A stretch of 64,000 nucleotides of DNA from Acanthococcus lagerstroemiae (lineage: Eukaryota > Arthropoda > Insecta > Hemiptera > Eriococcidae): assembly GCA_031841125.1 (NCBI GenBank), contig CM063110.1, positions 34,611,214-34,675,213 on the forward strand. Reading direction: 5' to 3'. Both the position numbers and the translations under genes were made by a program. The notes beneath the pieces were generated by a model that had not been told where the DNA came from, ran no database searches, and was given only the letters and a program-made list of their open reading frames with translations. Positions within the stretch are counted from its first letter, which is position 1; each line of letters opens with the position of its first letter. Shown one piece after another: positions 54,537 through 64,000 of this stretch.

Positions 54537-54762
54537 CAGGGACGAAAGTAAAGGGGACACGGGGGCAGCCTGCCCTCCAAGCCTCCGCCGAATTTGGGAA
54601 TGAAAAGTTGGGAAATCCAACAAACAGTTTATTTTTATTTTATTTCTTTTCTTAGCGCCAGTACAAACAAATTTTGAATTGATACTTGCGAATTTTGAGT
54701 TGAGCCAGCGGGGAATTTAACAATTTTGGCCCCTCCAAAAAAAAAACTCTGTTACGTTCCTG
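54537..54762. mobile_element. C-run MITE family copy d
   Basis: The 226-bp element starts CAGGGACGAAAGTAAAGG and ends GTTACGTTCCTG. Flanks are GAGCCACC (54529-54536) and GTGCCACC (54763-54770), 7 of 8 identical. It shares the GATACTTGCGAATTTTGAG segment and the CAAGCCTCC stretch with 20741-21098, and lacks the long C run. Confidence 0.8.
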
Positions 54763-54770
54763 GTGCCACC

Positions 54771-57199
54771 ATTAGATTTCTTTTCTCACAAAATATTCAG
54801 AAAAATTTTATCCAATGTATCTTCACTTCCACAGTTTAGTCAAACTAATAGCAAACATTAAACAAAAACACTAGCAAACATTTTCAACCTTTTTCTTTTA
54901 GGATCCGCAATTTTTAATGATTAACATAGAATCGGTTTTATTTAACTCCGTCTAATTACGGTAGCACACCGGACAATAAAATCATTCATGAATGGAAACA
55001 TGAAAAATTACAAACAAATGTGACGAAATCAAGATATTTATACCTAATGATAGAATACAAAAGATTAATGCATCTGACAGACTTGAAAAATAAAAATTCC
55101 TATTCACTTTCAGTAATTTATTTGCACACGAACATCTTCGGCTGTTGGACCATCTTCAATATAATTATGTTTTACCACTAACATATAAAAGCTCGTCCAG
55201 TCTGTAACAACTTATAATAAAGTTCGGGTAATACTGTATAGTGATATGTTATTTGTCTTCCTGTTGTTTAGTTTATATTGGGTGTTCGTGTAATGTCACA
55301 TTGTGATTTTTGTTGTGGTTATGTCTGTTCTTATTGACTGTTTCTGTTTGCATTGCCCAATATCTTTTGAACTATTAATGAAGAGAATGCCTCACAACTA
55401 TTCGTATTCAATTTTTTCCTTATGTTGCTTTCTACTGGTAAGATTTTATATTTATCGGCCGTCTTACGTAGGTTTGTGGTTATTAGAATGTTCACCGAAT
55501 GATAATATACGACTAAGTCACCTTTCAGTTTTGTAATCGTCTACATTCTTTCGTTCTGTGGTGAACTTTTTGTTTGTCTCTCTCACCACAGTCATGTCAC
55601 AGTGCTCATAGTCCAGTCTGTGTACTCCATTATAATTATTCTTATCTTTCTTTCGGTTTTGTCGTTGCTAGTTCGTTTCAAACATCTAACACAAACTATA
55701 ACCAATAGGAAAACCGACAGAATCTCACTATATAGTATTAACCCGAACCTATATACAAGTTATACACGGTAAGGGGCCTCAGTAGTAAGTCACTATTGAA
55801 CATGGCCTAACAGTCGAAAATGCTTTTCGGCAAATAAATTACTAAACGTGAATTCAGTAATTTCACTCGTAAACATTGAAAAATCGTTATCCATTATACC
55901 CGAACAATGGGTGCAGTTACAAAGTCGTTAAACGTATCTCCACGGTCAACATATTTTCTCTATTTTCGTTTTAAAATCGCGGAAACTTTGCAAACATCGT
56001 TGCCCTCATCTTGCTTCTACGGTATTGAAGCCCGTCATTTCTATTATTTCTGTCGCCTCGTTTAATTCATCAGCCAAGCTAACACCTGTATAAAACAGAT
56101 TCCTGGATTATAATCATGTTCTACTAGCTCACTAGTCACATATACTCATTCAATATAGTGAAATTGAATGCGACAGTGTGTAATAAGTTACCGACAATAA
56201 TGAAATGTATAATGCTAATCACTTCCCGCATTTGTGATAAGATCACTGATCTGATGTTTGAATGCATATTTCCGACCTCGTGATCTTTTTTTTCCCCTTC
56301 TTTGACCTTCATATGATTCGAAATCATATAAAACAAAAACTCCGTCACTTCTCGTCAGAACCGTCAAATCACTCGGAAATATGAAATATGGTACGAATTT
56401 GTACCTTTTTTCTCGGGGATCAACTACACCGAGAATCAATGACGAAGGATACGATCTCGTGAACTAGATCTAAATACAGAAGTAAAAAAAGACCATGGAA
56501 GGTGTTTGTGAAATTTTCAATCATTATTAACACTGGAAATAATGTCATCTGAAAATTAATGAAAACTTGGAAAGCATTTACTTGATTCTCCTTTCGTCCT
56601 TTTCTGTTTTGATTGAGATCTGAACCTGGGAAATGCAGGAAACGTAGCAGGCGCGGCGGTAGGATTTTGGCGCCCTTAAGCAAAATGTAAGGAGTCGCCC
56701 TATTTCCATGAAGTTTTGAGCGCTCTGGCGCCCTCATTTGAGTGAAGCGCCTGGCGCCCGTAAGCGATTGCATACCTTACATACCCCTATTACCACCACT
56801 GAAACGTAGATTCATTAGCAAAAGGAGATATATACAAGAGCGACAGATTACTTCAAATCTACTGCTTGAATACGCCTACCTTCATTTGGGTCCTTTTTTG
56901 CTGTTTGTCCACCCCAGAGGACATATTCTAAATTCGGTTAATGAAATTATAAACACTTCTGAGCATAAATGACATAAATGAAAAGCTACACAAATTTTGT
57001 TCCGTTCTGTCATCAAATTTATAATTTCTTCATGTTTTTTTTTTTTTTTTTCTCGGTTTTCTAAAGTACCGAAGATAAGAGAGATAATGAAGTCGTCTAT
57101 TTGTAAACAAAGACGTTTTGTAAACAACTAATATTTTTCAAAAAAAGTCACGTTCTCATGTTTTCATCTCTGTCGAGTCGTAAGGTCGTAAGTTGTAAC
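54771..57199. other. No recognisable feature
   Basis: AT-rich sequence with scattered short frames on both strands. None has a domain I recognise. Near 56645-56790 GGCGCC words recur (TTGGCGCCCTTAAGC, CTGGCGCCCGTAAGC) and a CCACCACTG end points to another decayed element, but its left end is not visible. Confidence 0.35.
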
Positions 57200-58559
57200 C
57201 AGAGATGCCGAACGAGTCGAGAAGAACGGCTCGTTCCTCGTTCCGTTCCCGTTCTGTTTACATGTCGTTCCGGAACGACGTTCAGAACGGCTCATGCCGG
57301 AACGAAAATGCGGAAGAACGACGTTCCCAAAGTCAATTGCCAATAAATAAAAAATAGGCGCGAATTGTCTTTCCGAGGGTGGGAGGGGGGTTCATGTCAG
57401 TTCAAGTTATTTGAGTAACAAAACTTCAGTAGATATAGGTATATCAGCAAATCTTTCCATATTTTTTAAATTATACTTTTCGTTCGCATTTTAAAGTTTA
57501 TTAAATGACAGATGAGTGCAACGAACAGTCGGAAACTGCAGGTCCATGGCCTCAGTTTGCCGAATATTATAAGTTTATTCGTGAGGAGGAGGACGAAAAA
57601 TTTTGTATGCAGAATCATATACAATGCAGTTCCAAATTTCTCCTAAAATAGGATCTGCATCAGTATATAATGTACTGAACTGAAATAAAAAATGAAAAGT
57701 ATTGTAACAAAGTTTGATGGTAGAGAAGAAAGAAAGAGGCGACTTTGTTCTTTTTCTTTTGGTTCACCAAGTTCGAAGTTCCTTTGACAGAGTTGCCATT
57801 TCCTGAGAAAGAATGAGTAAATCTAGTGAAAGATGCATTTTTATGTCCTTAAAACTGTAAATTTGTGAAAATATGCCAGAAAGTGCCCTAATAAGAATTT
57901 TAAAAATAGTCGAAAATAATAAGCAACTACCCATAAAATATATAAAAAATGCTTTTCTAAATATATGGCTCATTTTACTTCAAAGCTTACAGTTTGTAAA
58001 GGTAAGTGTTCAGTGAAGCAATGGCAAAAAATATGCAAAAGCATAAAAATCTCAACCCTGGTTATCATGTTGCGTAGATAGAGAAATATTATTTTCATAA
58101 AAATATGTTTTCACTATCAACAAGAATGGCAAGGAAACAGACTTGACACCAATCATCATTAATTTTCGCCGATAACAACCGATCTCAAATCGACAATTAA
58201 GGAACATGAGGAGTACCTGAATCTTGAAATTTGTAGGTAACAACAAAGGTGGATTCAGTTTACTCGCAGGTACTTTCTTCATAAAAATAAAAATAGTGCA
58301 ACCTCTACCTGCAGCGAATTAAGGTGAAGGCATGAAAAATTCTATTTTCTTCATTAGAAATTAAAATTTTACAATTTGCGAATAAAAATATACAATCAGG
58401 CATCAGGCTTACGGCGAAATGATAGGGGAATAATACTGATAAGGGAACGGCCGTTCCGTCGTTCCGTTCCTCGTTCCGGAACGAAAAAAGAACGGAACGG
58501 CGTCGTTCCCTAGCTGAAGGAACGAAGAACGAGTCGTTCGTTCCCGTTCGGGATCTCTG
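57200..58559. mobile_element. hAT-type element with GAACG/CGTTC arms
   Basis: The 1360-bp element begins CAGAGATGCCGAACGAG and ends CGTTCGGGATCTCTG. It has perfect flanks GTTGTAAC at 57192-57199 and 58560-58567. The outer ~120 bp of each arm is almost nothing but GAACGG, CGTTCC and GGAACGAC words. The middle is AT-rich and contains AAATATGCC-type words like those of 32762-33316 (near 57871). No transposase frame was recognised. Confidence 0.9.
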
Positions 58560-59189
58560 GTTGTAACTGAAAATTTTAACAGGACTTCGAATTTCACTGC
58601 TGCTGCTGAAGCGCTGAAGGCTGAAGGCGAACGTAACAACGTAAGATCCTTTATTTTTATCAAACTTGTATTTCTAGTTCAAGTCCACCAGGGAGCGCTA
58701 TATGTAGACTATGTTCATGAAAATAATGAATTTTATCAGTATTGTTCTCACTATACAGTACGTACAGCTAGGCCCAGAAAATTATCCAGAGGCTCTCGTC
58801 AAGCGAATACCACCTCCACACCCCACACATTCTTGTCTATTTGTGTATTTCCCAATACCACCACTTTGATTGCAAAAATGTCCGATTAACTACGTACAAA
58901 TAATAATCTTGATTGGTGTTTGATTTTAATGATGCTTCGCCATCGCCTGGATTAGATTTTGTAGTTTTGATGAATTGATTAATTATTACCAATTTAAGGG
59001 TAGTAAATTGTCATCTTAACACTGAATTTGCGTGCGTATTCGTATTGTTTATTTACGTCGTTTGTACATCCCACCTGAGGAATGTTTTTTTTTGAGGTAG
59101 TGTTGTGACCTGCTCTTGAAGTGTTTTATAAATTTAGATACTCTTATAATGTGTTCGTGTATTTTTATGCTCTGTAAAAATATTCATCT

Positions 59190-59322
59190 GTGCGAATGAG
59201 TTTCTATTCTCGGAGTCGCCGGAGCTCAGCAATCTGTATACTCAGCAGTCCGTATACTCAGCAGGATCTTATCGCAACGGCTCAGAGGATCATCAACCGA
59301 CTTTGTTATGGCATTTAACGAG
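59190..59322 (+). CDS. Possible first exon of a plus-strand gene
   Basis: A GC-richer stretch with three direct copies of a GTATACTCAGCAG-like word leads to ATGGCATTTAACGAG, then GTAAGT at 59323, an excellent splice donor. This would make a 5' leader and the first five codons (MAFNE). What follows is over 4 kb of intron-like sequence to the end of the window. The start of the exon and the protein are unknown; the call is a guess from the donor and the shift in base composition. Confidence 0.25.
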
Positions 59323-62300
59323 GTAAGTCGAGTGATGTTTGCTGATTTGAATTAAATATTTCAAAGTCTTGACTTTATTTACATGTAACTGATGAATTGC
59401 CGCAGGTATCGGCTTGCAAAAAGTATTTCATATCTGTGTCATGCAGATGAACCTTCAATATGATCTATAATCCTGCTCTCATTTCTGTACTTATGATAGC
59501 AGCATATTTATCCTGTGTACGAAGTAGTAGTCTCCGGTTTCGTACATCAGTTCTTGGCTCGATGAAGTAAATGAATGTCCTATAATCAGTAGATAGTTTT
59601 GGGATTATTCTACTCAGCAATACGTCTGCATATTTGAATGGTTATGACATGCAATACATGATATGTTACAAACGAATTATTAACAGTCCTGTTTTCTGTT
59701 ACATGTCTGAAGAAGCTTTCAAGTTCGAATTCTAATGAGTTATTGTTGGCTTAGTGTTTTCTGCGTACAGTCTGCTCCAGTCGTGGCCTCATTGATGAAA
59801 AAAGCCGAAATGTCTCCCTTGAACGTTTCACATATAATTCCAGTGTCTAGATTTGGAAGATTTTTGGACCAAATGTAAGGGTGAACACGTTCTGCAGTCT
59901 AGACTGAATACCTATTAGTGTTCATCAGTTTCTTACGATTGAGAATGTATTTCCTATTTGTTACTGATTTGTACTATATCGAAACAGTTGGTACATTTGC
60001 TCGGCAAACTTCAGTCTTCGAGTTCTTGTAAAAGTAGAACCATTATTGACGATTGATGCGTGATCGGAGATTCAATCATTGGAATCTCCTATGACTGAGG
60101 ATTTTGTGATTGTAAAATGTAGCACTTCATCACTCTTCAGTCTGTCGATGGTTTGGTGCGAATTTTATTATTCGCGATGAGTTTATCAGATTATTACGTA
60201 TTTATTTGCCATCGTGTTGATGATGCAAACAGCTTCGGTGCTCAGTTTTACGAGCAAGTGTTAGAATTTTTCATTTTTCATTCGGGGTATTTAATATGTG
60301 CCAACGCACTGTATATACCGGTACTGTGTGTTCGATATTATAAATTCAAATCGGATGTCATGAATATGAAATGAGCGTATGCATCGTGCAGTGTACCTGT
60401 TCAGAATTATTACGTTCGGGTATCGTGTTTTTGCGTGTTTTGAGACTGATAATATGCACCTTTTGGTTTCACGTGTGAGTTACTATTTTTTCAGATTTAT
60501 TACTGATCTACTTAAGGGACATTTTATTTTCTAGTAACTGATGTAAGATGATAAAATGACGTTAGTGTGCTGTTCTTGATGTTTCATTTCGTCTCCAAGT
60601 TGGGTATTGAGAAAGGCATAATTAGCAGATCATGGCTCGTAAGTTTCTGTTACGTCGGCTAGTTTTGGTTTGAGGATTTTGAAGTACTTGAATATGTTCC
60701 ATTAAGCTCGTGTTTTCTAAGCTGGAGCTACCCTGATGTAAATCTGTCACAGTTGAGGGTCAATTCTACGAGGTTAAACTCCGTCAGTACAACGAGCCAA
60801 CGTTATAATTTGTAACCAATAACCATTCGATTGGGGGGAAAAATCGAAAACAGAACGCCTGTTTCATTATCGACTAGGTGTTATAAAAACTAACCTTATC
60901 AAATTTGAATCGAATTCGTTTTCTGAAAAAGGCCCCTAATTATCCATCATAGCTCGGGAATGTTTATTCCTGCTGTAAGCTTTGGAAACTTGTTATGGAA
61001 ATAATTCATTTACAGCGGTGTTTTTGATTTCGAAATCTTTTTCAGACGTGAATGATTTCAACTTCGAATTGAGATTTGATATAGTCACTTCGAGTCAGCG
61101 GAGCTTCAAGCTCCATGGTGACTGAGGGATGACTGTTCGAAGTTTTCTCAAGTGGCTGCTCCTTGATTCCTTGATATTGTACTCAAAATTATGTCCACGT
61201 TTTTGTTTACTGTACTTAGCTTTCAGCTTCCCAAGTTCTTTTTTTTTATTTTTTAAATTCAAATAGGAATACTGTTTTTACGATCGGGAAACGAATCATA
61301 TTTTGTTTCCTGTTTAAATGTTGTTTAGAATTCAGTATAAGTCTGAAATTAATCGGAACTACCGTTTCCCAGTTGCTGAAATTCGACCTAGTTGACCGTA
61401 AAAAGCCTCTGAAAAACTAGAGCTTATGTGATATGTTGAGCTATTATTAACTGACTTGTAAGTTGAAAGATGATGGCATACGCATCTAATCGATAAAAAC
61501 GATGTGTGGTCTAGTCCACCGTTTGAAGGGATTGAGTTACATGGCTAATTAAGAGTTGGAAAATTCCTGTCAATGATTAGACTTACTGATTTGAGCATAT
61601 CGAGTTGTACATGTTTGTTTTCCAGCGCTCTTAAGAAACTGAAATATTGACAGAAAGTTGGAAGTTTCTTCAGACAGCTTGTTCTTTCTCAGTATAAGAC
61701 TAAAGTGTGAAGCTTCCTGGAATTTTCACGTTTTCATTATTTAGGAAAATGTTGTTTTGATGGGATTTTGGTATAGTCTTGTACCTATAGTTAGTCCGTA
61801 AAAATATGTATTCCAGTAACGGATCCAGAAAGTAATTCTGGAAAGATCGATTTGTAAGAATTTGATAGTTTTGCCCTCCTTTTCTTCCGCCTTATGGAAG
61901 CAACTGAGTGAGTAGATGAGGAAGAACACTTTAGTTTTGAACGATTTATTCTGAATTTTTCTTATTGACATTGAAAGTGAAATTACCTTTTTAAGTGTGC
62001 TATAGAATATTTCAGTTTGCTAAATTCTTTACTCTATGACAACTTTTGAAAACTTTCGAACATTAATTTCTGTATCATCCAATTTCCCTCCGATGATGAC
62101 GGGGGGAGGGGGTGCAAAACTAGCCAAAACACTTGAATCTTTAGTGCGCATGTGAGAATATTTCAGACTTTTTCGCACTTACTTAAAACTCTCTAAAGGT
62201 TTTTTCGAACTTGGTTGAAAGACTCGCTAAAATAGTTCAAAACTTTTTTACAACTCTGTACGACTCTTTCAGACTTAATGTGGCTGTTTTAAGACATGAT

Positions 62301-64000
62301 TAGCTCTTTAAACCTTATGAAGCTTTTTAAGACCCGTACAAGACTTTATGACTTCTTAAAACTAGATACTTCTCTGTTCACTGAAGACTCAAGAGGCCGT
62401 AACGATGAGGGAGTATGGGATGTCACACTCCCTAACGATGTTTTAAAAGCCGAAACTTATAAATTCTAGTATTTTGTTATCAAAATTGAAAAGTAAAGCC
62501 CTTCACTTTTTTTCGATTCAAGTTTTTCTATGTTATAGTTGGCATTTTTGCTGTCTACATCTCCTAAAAAGAAGACGTGCTAGCTACTACCTTAGAAGAT
62601 GCCAGACGTGTTTACAGCTTTGGAAGATTCTTTTATGTAAAACCTGCTGACTGCTCAAAACTTGTTGATAACTTTTTATTAAGTACTTTTACAAACTTTA
62701 TCATGATTCCTCAAAATTTGATAGATACTTTTGTATTGGTTGAACACAAGTAAACGCTCTTCAAGCGATCTTCCAAACTATTTTCAGGTTTGCTATGATT
62801 GTTGAGAACTTCGTTCATCTTTTCGAGATTTGGAAATTCTTCCCGATTCATTTGGACTTAGCTGGATTTGAAATTCTTCCCGATGAATTTGGATTTGATC
62901 GGACCCTTCAAGACTAGCTCGCGACTTTGTAAGACTCCTTAGGGCTCTTGAAAACTTGTCCGAGTCCCTGTAAAACACCTCACGTAGTAGACCTGCTTCA
63001 AACTTGCTACGATTCTTTAAAGATTTATTCACAACTTCCGAGATTCTTTCATTCTTATTTAGGATTCCTTGAGACTTAGGCTTTATTGCAACTCATCAAA
63101 GTGTTTCCAGTTTAGTTTGAGTTAATTTTATAACAAATGTTTGAATGTTCGTGCGGTAAGTAGTACTGATGACAGAATCAGAAGTATTGTCAGCCCAAAG
63201 TTTTCGAAGTTGGAAAGTGTCAGTTTTTCGAAATAATGATATGATTGTGGTTAGCTGATTGCATCTTATCAATTTTTGAACAGTGTACGTAGGTGATAGT
63301 CTGAGGAAATAATTAGGAATATCCCCAACATAGTGTCATTGTCGATAGTTGCACTGTTAATGGTTCCGAACATTGTGAATCTAAATTATCACCCTGACCT
63401 AACTTGAGGACTTCTTACGTACTTATTATGTTCGCAACATCTTTTTGACATCGTATGCAGGGTGTCTCAACTTAAATGGAGAAACAGAAAACTGATTATA
63501 GTTCTCATCAAGAGGAACAAAGAACGTCATGTACATATGTGGCTCATTATCAAAATTGAAAGGGTTTTGTTGCATTATCAAATTACTGTTCATTTGGCAC
63601 TCGTTAGAATAGGATGCAGAAATATGTCAAGAACGAAATTCAGTCCGAAAACTTGAAAATTTCTATGAAGTACTTTTTAAAACTTGAAAGCAAATATCAT
63701 CGAGTAAATGAATTATTTTATCAAGGACGACTACGGATAACACCCACTTCAAAAATTGAACCAGAACTATTATAATAATTATTTGTTTTAATCTTAAATG
63801 TCGAAGGGCCAAGTAGAAAAATTTATTGGTTGATTTTCGAACTCATGCATCCCTTCAATGTAGAAGATAGGCAATAAATATTTTTGTTAGTTTTTGTTTT
63901 ACTTTTAATGTACTACGTTATGTACCTTTGCTAATTAATTTTGAGTAGTGCTATCTAATTTTCTGTGTAAATTCGCTCTTTTTTGAACTTCGGAGGAGGC
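59323..64000. other. Intron-like sequence with few repeats
   Basis: Apart from the degenerate repeat at 62150-63070, I see no element, RNA gene or supported coding frame. The region is notably poorer in transposons than 5-58 kb, as expected of a long intron or of ordinary intergenic DNA. Confidence 0.35.
62150..63070. repeat. Degenerate short-period repeat
   Basis: Words of the type AAAACTT, TACGACTCTTT, AAGACTT and GACTTCTTAAAACT recur throughout, at about 20-30 bp steps, mostly in the plus direction. A 47-bp direct duplication (AAATTCTTCCCGAT, near 62835 and 62872) lies within. It reads as an old, decayed minisatellite. The minus-strand frame across it is probably a by-product. Confidence 0.5.

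Noticed and set aside
60153..60374. A 73-codon plus-strand frame
   Set aside because: No recognisable domain and no upstream support; it lies in intron-like sequence.

Overview
The window looks like nuclear DNA of an insect. It is AT-rich, intron-rich and full of transposons. It holds a tandem array of cathepsin B-like cysteine protease genes plus R1-like LINEs of much higher GC than the rest. Expanded, divergent cathepsin B families are known from sap-feeding hemipterans such as aphids. A hemipteran is therefore my best guess, but no sequence here proves it.

Layout. 105-4609 is a nearly full-length non-LTR retrotransposon on the minus strand with a 13-bp target duplication, broken by one stop and one frameshift. 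5111-8433 is a duplicated intergenic block ending in a dead copy of a cathepsin last exon. Three cathepsin B-like genes follow, all on the minus strand, with coding spans 9636-22751, 28044-36636 and 42507-49478. Each can be assembled by hand from seven coding exons with conserved splice phases into an open frame (382, 389 and 400 aa). Each has a conserved splice acceptor just before its start codon and a conserved donor-bearing module 2.7-3.3 kb further upstream (25451, 39961, 51019). That module is probably a non-coding leader exon. A fourth module at 5111 points to another gene to the left of the window. The array ends near 52220.

All three proteins keep the catalytic Cys, His and Asn positions and the oxyanion Gln. 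The Trp after the active-site Cys is replaced (Ala, Gly, Gly) and the occluding-loop His pair is reduced to one His.

The introns and spacers are packed with mobile DNA: a second LINE (10875-14241), a 52-bp LINE 3' stub, many non-autonomous hAT-type elements with 8-bp target duplications (two nested pairs), palindromic MITEs with 7-bp duplications, a pogo-like element, small GTTACCC-rich inverted-repeat elements, Penelope-like GIY-YIG remnants and several tandem repeats. Because the three genes are paralogues, one copy often shows the empty site of an insertion in another.

From 52.4 kb to the end little is recognisable: a GC-richer unassigned block, a degenerate minisatellite, a 1.36-kb hAT-type element, a possible plus-strand first exon ending at 59322, and a degenerate repeat near 62.2-63.1 kb. 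All exon models, homology calls and family names come from reading by eye. No alignment or database search was run.
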